Source: Tethya wilhelma (lineage: Eukaryota > Porifera > Demospongiae > Tethyida > Tethyidae). Taken from it: a stretch of 64,000 nucleotides of DNA. The notes under the pieces were generated by a model. It searched no databases, had not been told where the DNA came from, and was given only the letters and a program-made list of their open reading frames with translations. Shown in pieces: positions 1 to 25,564 of this stretch (position 1 is its first letter; each line of letters begins with the position of its first letter). The stretch spans positions 1,412,801 to 1,476,800 of the forward strand of contig CAXIPT010000003.1 of assembly GCA_964030475.1 (NCBI GenBank), read 5' to 3'. A program made the position numbers and the translations under genes.

Positions 1-741
1 GGGATTACAACTGAGTCTGAGGTAGTTACTACAGTGGAGACACCCAATAATACTGATCCTCTGACTACAGTGCAATCTACAACAACTGATTCAGAAATAG
101 TCAATGGAACTGATCAGCCAGTGAACACAACTGAGACTCAATTGACAACTGAACTAGTGACAGAGCTAGAGAATACCACAGAAGAGCTAACTCCATCTCA
201 GCCAGTGACTACAACAGAGATGGTGAGGACAACAGAGCCACTGAATACAACAGAAGGTGAAACTACAGCTGAAATGAGTACTCCAAAAGAACCAGTGACT
301 ACTATGGAGCCACTGACAACTACATCAGAGACAGAGAAAACAACTGAACCAGTCACACTGGATAATGTACCACCTGGTACGATCAAAGAAACAATAACCG
401 ATTCCGAAATGGACACCACATCTTCCAAACAACTTAATGTTGAAACTATAGTAACTATCAAGTCCTCTGGAACAGTAATAACTGAGAAAGATTCCATATC
501 CAAAGAATTACTTATATCGTTTATGATTCTTTCTTCCATTTCTTCTGTTGGTTCTCTTGTTGCTATAGTTATTTCTGTCTTAGGATGGTTATCTTCTCGT
601 ACAAACAAAAAGAAGCCAAAGTTAGAGAAGAACAAGTCTACAAAGCCATTTCATGGTGACATTCCAACATTTATTCCTCATTCTTCTCTTGCCTACACCT
701 CTCCCATCTACAACCCTTGCTATGATGAACCAAAAAACTAG
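1..741 (+). CDS. C-terminus of Pmp-repeat beta-helix receptor (5' end outside window)
   Basis: The reading frame is open from base 1 to the TAG at 739-741, so this is the 3' part of a gene starting before the window; the first ATG at 34 is not a real start. Residues 1 to about 150 are a Thr/Glu/Pro-rich stalk with many TTE repeats, expected to be extracellular and O-glycosylated. One hydrophobic segment follows (about residues 172-198), then a basic stop-transfer KKKPK stretch and a short tail ending SPIYNPCYDEPKN. Stalk and tail are close to those of the full-length gene at 5466-8321 on the other strand, so the missing part probably encodes the same secreted beta-helix. The tail keeps an NPxY motif (NPCY). 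It is a paralogue, or an alternative haplotype, of that gene. Ligand and function are unknown. Confidence 0.8.
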   Translation, partial: GITTESEVVTTVETPNNTDPLTTVQSTTTDSEIVNGTDQPVNTTETQLTTELVTELENTTEELTPSQPVTTTEMVRTTEPLNTTEGETTAEMSTPKEPVTTMEPLTTTSETEKTTEPVTLDNVPPGTIKETITDSEMDTTSSKQLNVETIVTIKSSGTVITEKDSISKELLISFMILSSISSVGSLVAIVISVLGWLSSRTNKKKPKLEKNKSTKPFHGDIPTFIPHSSLAYTSPIYNPCYDEPKN

Positions 742-1428
742 TTCTAAATATATGCTATATAACTTGTTGCATATTACTGTCTTAGAATACTTTACTTAAG
801 ATTTGGAACTAACACTAGATATGCCCAAAATTGTTTTTGTTCTATGTACACACCTTGTACCATTTGAGTTGTGTTTATAAGACTAAGTATATAGTCCATA
901 ATTTATGATCACCACATGTGGTCTTGCTATAATATTACAAGTACAAAAACCATTAGAAATGTAATGTAAACATAGGAATGGCCAAATCGTAAAAAAGTGA
1001 GCAAACAAGATAGGAATGCTGGTCAGATTGTATTGAGCCACTCGACGAGTGACACAGAAAACCGATGCCAAAAGCGAATGAAGACCAACATACCAAGTTT
1101 ATTCGTTCAAGAATTAGCTTCTATAAGTGTACAGTCTTCGAGAAAAGCCGTGACATAACAGAAGAAGAAGAAGAAGAAGAAGATGGAGAAAACTGGAGGT
1201 TTGGCATATTTTAGTTTGGTACTTTAGCAATGGTTTTAGGCCATGTTTTTGGGCTTGTTAGAAAGAGAATGAACTAAATAGTAGCTTGAGAAGCCTTTTA
1301 GTGCCAAGCGCCCGGTTTTTGCAGAGTTATTCGCGTGAATATTTGTATTGCGCTAATGGACCATCCGTGCCATTCCTATGTACCCAGTACTACCNGAGGG
1401 AAAAAACAAATATAAAAAGCAAAATAAA

Positions 1429-1481
<53 letters not shown>
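742..1481. other. 3' flank of receptor, assembly junction and CA repeat
   Basis: There is no convincing gene here. A single N at 1395 sits exactly where similarity to the right-hand HECT copy begins, so bases 1-1394 may be joined artificially to what follows. A GAA run lies near 1160-1180. A (CA)n tract (about 1432-1480) ends in the AG acceptor of the first HECT exon. Confidence 0.6.
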
Positions 1482-4286
<2,805 letters not shown>

Positions 4287-4881
4287 TAATTATTTTGACA
4301 TTGAACAACTGAAATATTATTGCATTTCACGGCACAAGTAGTTTTTTGTGACTCAGTTAAAGTTTGTTATTAGTTTTCGGATTATCACCGTATAATATTA
4401 TAAGACACTTTTATTATTGACACCTATAGTATACTAGTTTATGTTTCTTTGTTTGACTATATTATTTTTGTCCAATGCAAGTAATATAATTGTCGTCCAG
4501 TGGTTGCTTTTCTCTCGATTCTGCGCGCATGCGCAAAAATGACTTATAACATGCCGCGCGCGCCCTAGCTCACGTGTCCCAAATGAAGACTTGTAAGGAT
4601 GCTTGTACATTCAAGTTTAGACCAGTATTTGTAAAATTCTGTCCTAATTCTGCGAGCTAGTATGCATGTGTCTCAAAAAGAAACAAAAAAAACGCTTGAA
4701 AGAAGATTGTGAGAGTAAGGAGAACTAACAGGACATAAGTTTTCATCTTCTTACTGACAAAGCTAGCTACATGTATCAACTAGAGTCCAGGCTTGTTGCA
4801 AGGAAAAACCTACCAGACTATATCAATTCAAGGTCAGGCTATACACTTACTGCTATGTAAATATTGTCATTTAATAGCATA

Positions 4882-4933
<52 letters not shown>

Positions 4934-5465
4934 CACACAGTGGTACGTGCAGTGACAGATAACTGAACCAATGAGCATCTGGGAATTATCTGGCACCGAA
5001 ATACCATTGAGAGACCTCCAAATCTAAATTTTAATTTAATGAGAGACTATAAACTGAAAGGTATGAAAAAAATCATCTTAAAGGTTACGGGCTACCGCAT
5101 ATTCATGAATATGTTAATGAACATGCGTAGTGATTTTTGACATCAGTTTTTTTCCAAATTATTTCCCGTGTGACCGTATTTTAAAATTTAGTAGGAAATT
5201 ACTGCAGTAATTTTGCCAAGAAGAACCTTTTTATTCTTGCTCATTAAATATTCATAACGGAATGTACTCTGTTACCTTAACAATACCATTAAACTACTAA
5301 GAGCTGCTAGTGTAGCTAACTACAAAGCATAAAATAATCTGTAAAAATCACTATAGTAACCCAACATTGTATATGCATGCATGTTAAACACAACTCAAGT
5401 ATATTATTATAATTATACAGGATAAGACAATAATACTGTATTTACAAGTAAGAAATCATGTTTAG
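4287..5465. other. Intergenic: end of inverted arm, CA repeat
   Basis: Holds the 3' flank of the HECT copy to about 4850, a (CA)n tract at about 4884-4940, and AT-rich sequence with no recognisable gene before the receptor's stop codon. Confidence 0.6.
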
Positions 5466-8321
5466 TTAGTTCTTTGTTTCATCATAGCAAGGGTTGTAAA
5501 TGGGAGAGGCATAGGCAAGAGAAGAATGAGGAGTAAATGTTGGAATGTCACCATAAAATGGCTTTATAGGCTCACTCTTCTTTTTCTTTTCTTTCTTTTT
5601 TGGACAAAACTGCAATGCTAAAGATACCACAGCTATGACTGTGGCGAAAAGTGAGCTTGCTGTAGCAACAGCTGAGAGAATTATAGACAAAGTGGAATCC
5701 TTTTCTATGATGGTTATAGGCGTCTTGGCTGTGCTTTCAATGTGAGGTTTATCTGTGGTATCAGTTGTATCCTCAGTAGTACCAGGTGGTACATTATCCA
5801 GTGTCACTGGTTCGTTTGTTTTCTCTGTCTCTGTTGTAGTCGTCAGTGGCTCCATAGTAGTTACTGGTTCTGTTGGAGTACTCATTTCAGCTGTAGTTTC
5901 ACCTTCTGTTGTATTCAGTGGCTCGGTTGTCCTCACCATCTCTGTTGTAGTCACTGGCTGAGATGGAGTTAGCTCTTCTGTAGTATTCTCTAGCTCTGTA
6001 ACTAGTGCAGTTGTGAATTGAATCTCAGTTGTGTTCACTGGCTGATCAGTTCCATTGACTATTTCTGAATCAGCTGTTGTAGCTTGCACTGTAGTCAGTA
6101 GATCAGTATTACTGGGTGTACTAACTACCTCAGACTCAGTTGTAATCTCATGGTCAATTGTGGTCCCTTGTTCTGTTGTCTCCATAGCTGTGGTCCCTTC
6201 CTCTGTCGTCTCCATAGCTGTGATCTCTTCTGTTGTCTCCATTGTGGTCATTGGTTCACTTGTGGTCAGTGGTACTGTCGTAGCTGGTGGTTCTGTTGAA
6301 AGTACAGGATCTGGTGGCAATGTTATGTTAAAATGATGGATGTCTCCTTCGTAAAGCATACAAAATGGGAGCACTGGATCGACAGTCACATTCAGAGCCT
6401 CCTCAAAGAATGTGATCTGACTGTTACAAGCACTGATAACTCCTCCGTACTGGGCTGTGTTGTTGAAGATGTTTGTGTGGTTGATCTCCATTTGCATTGA
6501 ACTGGCAATGATGGCAATAACTCCACCCCTATCAGCTGCAGTGTTTGAGTCAAAGAGTGATTCATGGATGCTAACAAAGCTATCGAGACGTCCAATGTAC
6601 ATGACTCCTCCATCATCACCAGCTGAGTTGTCACTAAACTGACTTCTTGTAATGATGTAGTCAGAGGCATGGACATAAGTGTAGAACACACCACCATCCA
6701 GAGCTGCAGTATTGTTAATGAAAGAGCTTCTGTCCACTGTGGTGAGACTTTCGTCTATGAAGAACACCCCAGCATGGTTATTGGCAGAGTTGTGTCTGAA
6801 GGTACTGTTGAGAATGTTGATGGAGGCATTCCTAATACATGCCACTCCTCCTCCAAGGGTGTCACGTCCAGTTGCTGTGTTGTAGTTGAATAGACTGTTT
6901 GTGAGGTTCACACTGAAGTGGTTATAGTTGTCCACATCCAACACAGCACAGTAAGAAGCTGAGTTATTGATGAAGGTTGAAGAAGAGAGTGTTACATTAG
7001 CATTGAGTCCATCAGAGTAAATAGCTCCTCCACCTTCCCTTGTTGCTGTGTTGTTGAGAAATGAACTACCAGTTACATGAATGGAGCTGTTTGTACCAAA
7101 AACATAAACAGCACCGCCAAATGTGTTAGCTGTGTTGTTCATGAAATATGTTTGAATTATATATACATTATCATTCCTCTGACTTTTGTAAACTGCTCCT
7201 CCTCTTTTACCACTGGTGTTGTTAGTGAATTGAGATCGCAATAAAATCAATGTACGATTAAATATTGCTGCCCCATCATTCCTATGATTTATGTGGATCG
7301 CACCTCCATCACTTTCTCCTGCATGATTTCTGTAAAATATTGAATCATCAATTCTAAAGTAGAATGATACTGCTGATCTTGTATTACTATCAAATTCATA
7401 GTAGATTCCTCCACCATTGTAGTTTGCATTATTGTCACTGAAAACTGAGCCGTTAATTTCTGTATTACTTGTTCCAGATGCGTAGAAGTTGTATTCACGG
7501 ATATAAATTGCTCCTCCTGTTCCATATGTTGCAGTATTTTGTGTAAAATTAGAAAGATTGATTGATAATATTAAATTTATGTATGACCTATATCCTCTGT
7601 GATTCCGTAAATATATGGCACCTCCATTAGAATTTGCCCTGTTATTGCTAAATACCGATCTATCAATCATGATACTGGATGAAACTGCATCAATGGCTCC
7701 TCCTTTCTGGAATTGTGCCGTGTTGTCAACAAAAACTGTTCTATTAATTGTAAGATTTGAAAAAGTTACATAAATTGCTCCTCCATTTGTGTTGGCTATG
7801 TTGTAGCGAAATTCACAATCACTAATCTCAAGGGATGACCTAGATATCTGTATAGCTCCACCATTGTGGTAAAAACTATTTATTTGCTGTTGATTTGAAA
7901 TAAAATAATTGTTTGATAGGATTGCTGTAGAAACACCTATAAATTCGATTGCAGTGTAGCACCCTTGAAATGTCATTCCACTGATGTAGACATTCTCCAC
8001 TGTGTCAAATGTGAACCTGGCATTCACAGATGTACACATCACAGTAGCATTGGTGGAGGACATTGTAAAGTTGTAACCATTGGAAACAGGCAATACCAGA
8101 GAGAGGTTGTAAGATCCAGGTTCAACGAGGAATGTTATGTTCTGACTTCGACTTGGATTTGAGGCATACTCTCGTAGAGTAAGACAAGGCACTCCATCAA
8201 ACTCTCCAGGACAAGGGCTACTTGATGATGTGGCAATGTAGAAGGTGTCTCCTGAAGCAATGTGAAGCCTCACACAGAGACAAATCATCACCAGCTGACA
8301 CAAACCAAGATAGGAAGGCAT
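5466..8321 (-). CDS. Pmp-repeat beta-helix single-pass receptor (951 aa, one exon)
   Basis: A single open frame with an N-terminal signal peptide (about residues 1-24: basic-poor, hydrophobic LVMICLCVRL, then ASG). Residues of about 130-650 hold more than a dozen imperfect units with the GGAI/GGV(F/M/I) and FxxN(T/S)A motifs typical of the chlamydial polymorphic membrane protein repeat, which folds as a right-handed parallel beta-helix. They are rich in N-glycosylation sequons. A Thr-rich TTE stalk follows, then a transmembrane helix near residues 880-905, a Lys-rich stop-transfer run and a cytoplasmic tail with an NPxY motif (NPCY) close to the end. The likely role is a surface adhesion or recognition receptor; this is inference. 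It lies between two convergent HECT copies and has a near-duplicate 3' end at 1-741. Chlamydial contamination is unlikely: it has a eukaryotic stalk, TM and tail and an animal context. Confidence 0.85.
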   Translation of the reverse strand: MPSYLGLCQLVMICLCVRLHIASGDTFYIATSSSSPCPGEFDGVPCLTLREYASNPSRSQNITFLVEPGSYNLSLVLPVSNGYNFTMSSTNATVMCTSVNARFTFDTVENVYISGMTFQGCYTAIEFIGVSTAILSNNYFISNQQQINSFYHNGGAIQISRSSLEISDCEFRYNIANTNGGAIYVTFSNLTINRTVFVDNTAQFQKGGAIDAVSSSIMIDRSVFSNNRANSNGGAIYLRNHRGYRSYINLILSINLSNFTQNTATYGTGGAIYIREYNFYASGTSNTEINGSVFSDNNANYNGGGIYYEFDSNTRSAVSFYFRIDDSIFYRNHAGESDGGAIHINHRNDGAAIFNRTLILLRSQFTNNTSGKRGGAVYKSQRNDNVYIIQTYFMNNTANTFGGAVYVFGTNSSIHVTGSSFLNNTATREGGGAIYSDGLNANVTLSSSTFINNSASYCAVLDVDNYNHFSVNLTNSLFNYNTATGRDTLGGGVACIRNASINILNSTFRHNSANNHAGVFFIDESLTTVDRSSFINNTAALDGGVFYTYVHASDYIITRSQFSDNSAGDDGGVMYIGRLDSFVSIHESLFDSNTAADRGGVIAIIASSMQMEINHTNIFNNTAQYGGVISACNSQITFFEEALNVTVDPVLPFCMLYEGDIHHFNITLPPDPVLSTEPPATTVPLTTSEPMTTMETTEEITAMETTEEGTTAMETTEQGTTIDHEITTESEVVSTPSNTDLLTTVQATTADSEIVNGTDQPVNTTEIQFTTALVTELENTTEELTPSQPVTTTEMVRTTEPLNTTEGETTAEMSTPTEPVTTMEPLTTTTETEKTNEPVTLDNVPPGTTEDTTDTTDKPHIESTAKTPITIIEKDSTLSIILSAVATASSLFATVIAVVSLALQFCPKKKEKKKKSEPIKPFYGDIPTFTPHSSLAYASPIYNPCYDETKN

Positions 8322-8737
8322 CTTTCACAGAATATGCATGCACTGAGCTTCACTTTTAAGTAATATACTTACGTATACTGAGCTTAATTTTGTACAGTCA
8401 AGTTAAGAATCTGATACAAATTCTTAGCCAGGTTTTAAATCAATAACTAAACCTTCCTCTTAATTGGTGAAGGTCTGTTTATTTACTTGTATACCGGGCT
8501 GTAGGTTAAATCCCTGTGCACGTGACCTTTATTCAATTTTATTATTTATTGGTTTTAGGGTCGTATAATTGGAGGTATAGTTATCGCATTGAACTTAATT
8601 CATAGCAATGAATTTCAGGAAGCTGCTGATATTCAGTAGCAATGACTGATCAGTGTTGGTGTTTAATAGCATTTTTTTTGTTTATTATTAAGATTAATAA
8701 ACTGCACACCCATGTATATACATACATACACACACTG

Positions 8738-8796
<59 letters not shown>

Positions 8797-8820
8797 NNNN
8801 NNNNNNNNNNNNNNNNNNNN

Positions 8821-8866
<46 letters not shown>

Positions 8867-8964
8867 CCATTAAACGTCAATAATATCATCAGTTTACATA
8901 GCTGTAGACTAAGTGCACAGACAATATATATAGCAGCTAGAAATAGTGGCACTGTGACTGACAG

Positions 8965-21656
<12,692 letters not shown>

Positions 21657-22159
21657 CTTCAAACCTTTTCTTTCAACAGGAGAGCTGTGAACTGGATTTT
21701 ATATGGACATCCTTGATGCGCATTAATTAGAAAATCTACTTTGTAACGTATCGACCATTTACCAGACATGAGTGAATTGCATGCATGCATGCTACAGCAA
21801 AATTTATGCATACACAAAACATCAGTATAATAACAACCATCAACAATATATATTGTTGCAGATGAAATAACAATTTTAATATTATTGAAAAATTATCTAT
21901 GCTAACAAAAATAAAACGGAAGAATCACGAGGTCAGTGGGCAATGTGAGTGAGGCTGTGTGGAACACTAGCACAAAAAATTTAAGTAAAAATTATCACAA
22001 AAACATTGAGCCATAGATAACACACATACTTTATTAATGAATCTGGGATCACTGATCCAGGAGGCACATTGAAAATTCAACTTATACTAAAAACTTACAC
22101 AAAAAATAATTTCAGTTAAGACTCCACAACTTTGTGAATCGTACTATAGCTCTTTCCAA
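21657..22159. other. Intergenic between NEDD4-type start and peptidase stop
   Basis: AT-rich 5' flank of the NEDD4-type gene and 3' flank of the peptidase gene. I see no further gene, and no clear promoter motif I would defend. Confidence 0.5.
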
Positions 22160-23794
22160 TCATTTCTGACCAAGCTCGAATAAGGCAATTTCTTTCTGGA
22201 AATATTCCACAGGATCAAGCACAATGTGATCGCCTCTCTTTCTAAGTTTGTCTTTGAGAAGCCGTTTCAAGAAGCCAGGATCGCGATACTCCTTCTTCTC
22301 GGCTTCATTCGTCATATACTTCTTAGAGAACTGAAGCAACAGAGCCATCAGCCCAGCAATGGCTGGAGCAGCACAAGAAGTGCCACTACTAGTGAGAGAC
22401 GATATACTACCAGTTGCATCCGGGTGCCATACAGCTTCTCCAGGTGCAAAACAATCGATACGATCCTTTGGAGGAGTCAGATCCATTGCTCCTCCTGTTT
22501 GTTTGTGAGCTCCGACACAAATCACTTCCGGTTCGCCGGCTGGAAATTGAACCCCTCCTTTGAACACTCCATTGTTACCAGCAGCAGCTACCATGACTAC
22601 TCCCAGTTGCCTGAGAGTTCGTATGTGGGTGGCCATTGAATCACGTTTTGTATCGCCAGGGGTGTACTTGAAGCCAAATGACATTGAAATAATATCGGGT
22701 GCAAACACATTGTTTTCTTTCTTCTTTTTGACGAGATCTTTCAGGGCATTGATAATCGACTCTCTATTGTATGCTGCTCCAACTGAACAAATCCACAGAG
22801 TTGATTTAGGGGCAACCCCTCCACTCTTGACTTCACCAAATGGCTCTCCTCCAGCAACAAAAGCAGCCATTGTTCCGTGACTAGCTTTGTCATCGACATT
22901 TGTTGGTGCCCCCCATTCATCAGTGGTCTTTCCTTCCTCTTCAAGGTATCTATATCCTTGTAATCGTCCTTCGGCAGAGGCTCTTGTGAATCCTTTATGT
23001 CCGTGATTGACATCATTGTCTATTATAGCAATTACGATGCCTTCTCCATTCAGTTTGTCGTGGATTTTGTTGAGTTCCCAAATTGCAGGAGCAGAAGTAT
23101 CGATTCCTGACTTTGTAAGAGGAGTAGCCACTCTTTGGAAATCACTTGAGAGTTTCTGAGACAGCACCTGCATGTATACAAAACTCACAATAATCTGTTC
23201 AATCAATCCAGCACTTATATAGTCAAAGATACAACAGCTTCAGCACCAAAAAGGAGTATAAGAAAGTATGCAAACATGTGCACAAACAATTATAGGTGTG
23301 AAGTTATCAATTCAAAACTGGTACCTGGTGTACTATTGCTTGGTAGTTTGGTGGAAGAACAACTGGGTCAGATTCTATAAGAATAATAACAAGAATGTTA
23401 GTACAAAATTGATTACAGCAGCTAGTACATAACTGGACATTGTATAATACAGATATAGGCAGATGATAACCCGCCTAGATTGGAAAATTTCGACAGAAGA
23501 TTTATTACTATACAATTCATATTTTCACAACTCTCATAAAAAGTTTAACAGTGAAAATTTAGCAGCAGATGCTTGCATAAACTTACCAGTCAGGCTTGAA
23601 GGGTGTGGTAATGACAAAAGCCCAAGATCTTCATACTGTTATCATAAAATTAATAAGAAAGGAACAAAAACATCATCATGCACATGTGACATGCATGTAC
23701 ATGTATTATGCATGATCATAATGACTCCTAGTTAATTAGCTACTCACCTTGATTGGATGAGAGCTTTCTCCTGGTGGAAAGTAACTGGGAGTCT
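22160..23794 (-). CDS. S8 subtilisin-like serine peptidase with ROCO-type linker exons
   Basis: The main exon 22160-23167 encodes 335 residues of an S8 peptidase. Counting from its start, the catalytic residues are all present: Asp50 (AIIDND), His97 (SHGT), oxyanion Asn198 (AAAGNNG) and Ser264 (SGTSCAAP). No signal peptide or pro-domain is visible. Upstream small exons in matching phase are 23325-23374 (ESDPVVLPPNY), 23587-23635 (YEDLGLLSLPH) and 23748-23794 (TPSYFPPG). The YEDL exon matches the exon found just before the Death domain in the cluster's ROCO genes (43686-43731, 54309-54354). So the peptidase takes the place of the Death domain behind a ROCO body, of which only a damaged COR piece remains (24134-24800). 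It may be made as an intracellular protease from a fusion transcript, or from an internal start at 23206. Substrate unknown. Confidence 0.8.
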
Positions 23795-23899
23795 CTATAA
23801 TTTTGACAAAGTATACTTAAGTTAGTTGAGTGAGTAAGTGGAGTACATTAATGTACAATGTCATGCATGCACACTGACAGCAAGGTAATGTATAATTAT

Positions 23900-24116
23900 T
23901 ATAGCTAGAAATTTTCGAAGAGTATAAATTTTTGCTGCATGTTTTCATGGATCGTCAGTGATCTGCAAAATTTTATCCGCGAAATTTTAGGGATCATATA
24001 GTAATATACATGTAGGTGGGGCTGCGCGATCCTCGGAAATAAATCACAAAAAGGTACGTTGGCTATCGCTTTTCTGTGAAAATTATATCCCTTGAAATTT
24101 TCTAGCTATACAGTAT
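23900..24116. mobile_element. Possible foldback element
   Basis: Left end TATAGCTAGAAATTTTCG and right end GAAATTTTCTAGCTATA are inverted. Between them lie imperfect inverted stretches. No target duplication defined. Confidence 0.45.
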
Positions 24117-24133
24117 AATATATTGAAACTGGC

Positions 24134-24800
24134 CTCGCATTTCTCCAAACCAAATGGTATAATTCTGAGGCAAAGGAGATGCAATGGTTTCCCCTGATCG
24201 TTTACAAAACAAGACATAATCTACCAAGTCCGAATCGTCCTCACTTTCCGAGTCTATCATGAGAGTAGCTGGATGTTGTCCATTGCTCTGAACACAGTCC
24301 GAGTCTTGACAATAGAAGCTGAGAGTGTGGTCTGCATCTGACGTGAGATAATATTTTCTCAATACCCCTTTCCACACTTTGACAAACCGTTTAGAACACA
24401 CACTCTGGACTGATCTTTTAACAGATTTCCATTTCTCTTCACAGCTATGGACCAGCTCCAGGTAGGTGGGGTGGATCTTCAGAGTGATGATATCGTAAAG
24501 ACTGACACGAAACGAAACTTGATTTCGGAAGATTTGAAGTTCCCATTTGAACTTTGACCTCATTTCATTGGTGAGTAGATACACAATGAGAGCTCCAGCA
24601 AGGCCTTTGGGGCAGTACCCACATTTAAAAGTAATCAGTAGAGGAGGGGTGGCTGAATTCTCAGAGGTATAGCTGGAGATTGCTGAGAATCCCACACTTT
24701 CGAGTGGGCTAGAACACAGGGGATGAAGTATTTCTGGACACCATCCGCTTCCGTTTGAAAGTGAGCAACTATTCGAAGATGTTCGAGTAGCTTGAGAAAA
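24134..24800 (-). pseudogene. COR-domain fragment of a ROCO gene
   Basis: Encodes the C-terminal COR half seen in the intact paralogues: [57 protein letters not shown]. Similarity begins abruptly near 24800, so Roc and the first COR half are absent. A 2-bp insertion near 24665-24675 breaks the frame against paralogues, and the stretch after SVCS is altered by compensating indels. The exon end reads GAG|GCCAGT where paralogues read AAG|GTCAGT, so any splice to the peptidase linkers would use a rare GC donor. Probably a decaying gene front. Confidence 0.8.
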
Positions 24801-25564
24801 TTGTTGTTTTACTTCCGTTTACCTTGGTTTACTTGTGTTTACCTCTGTTTACCTGCGTTTACCTCTGGTTACCTTGGTTTACCTGTGTTTTACTATTATT
24901 CATCTGTTTTCATATCTGCCATTAACAATTACATGTATACCACACACATTGCATATTGGCTATTAATGATAATTATCATAGCAATGGTATTCAGCAATTT
25001 TTCAGTAATTATTGTATACTAAAGCTGAATTTACTAATGTAACTAGCAAACAGCCAAAAATAAAAATCAAGCCATGTCCTATATTGAGCCAGGTCTGCAG
25101 TCTCAGACGCCGCGATATTAATTAAAACCTGTCATGGGGAAATCCCAAACCAATTTCGATCTCACGAGTTAATTTTGCAATGTCCACCCATTACCAGACG
25201 TGCATTGACGAATATCAGAAAATACATTCTTAGATGTCATGATGTTCCAACAGAAAGAACAGAGAACAACAAAAAAAAACTATATAAATATACAATGCAA
25301 CAATGTTGTGGCTTGGCTTGCCATCATCAGTGAAGATACAAAACATTACGGAACTGGGCTTTCCTGGCTATAGGTTAAAAATTTAAGCTGCACAGGGAAG
25401 GCCTGGGAACGAGGTTAATGAAACTGCTCTCAGTACACAATTTCCATAATGCAGCCTATACATTAAATTTCATACAAATTATAGAATGTATACAAATTCT
25501 ACACGTTAGCTATATATACATATGCATGAAAGCATCATGACTAGTGACGTAAATACATTCAACA
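24801..25564. other. Intergenic; 3' flank shared between ROCO paralogues
   Basis: Contains a short imperfect TTTACCT repeat (about 24813-24890). The 250 bases before the Death exon (about 25290-25470) resemble those beyond the Death exon of the 53404 gene (about 53140-53300), showing that the duplicated unit includes 3' flank. Confidence 0.6.

Noticed and set aside
198..635. Minus-strand open frame opposite the Thr-rich stalk
   Set aside because: Antisense shadow of TTE repeats; the plus frame has the TM and conserved tail.
5755..6336. Plus-strand open frames rich in Ser/Val
   Set aside because: Antisense shadows of the Thr-rich stalk of the 5466-8321 gene.
5466..8321. Bacterial (Chlamydia) contamination because of Pmp repeats
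   Set aside because: Eukaryotic signal, stalk, TM and tail; a paralogue is nearby and it is embedded between intron-bearing animal genes.
24792..25022. Open frame with hydrophobic residues on the plus strand
   Set aside because: Derived from the imperfect TTTACCT repeat; no signal of a gene.
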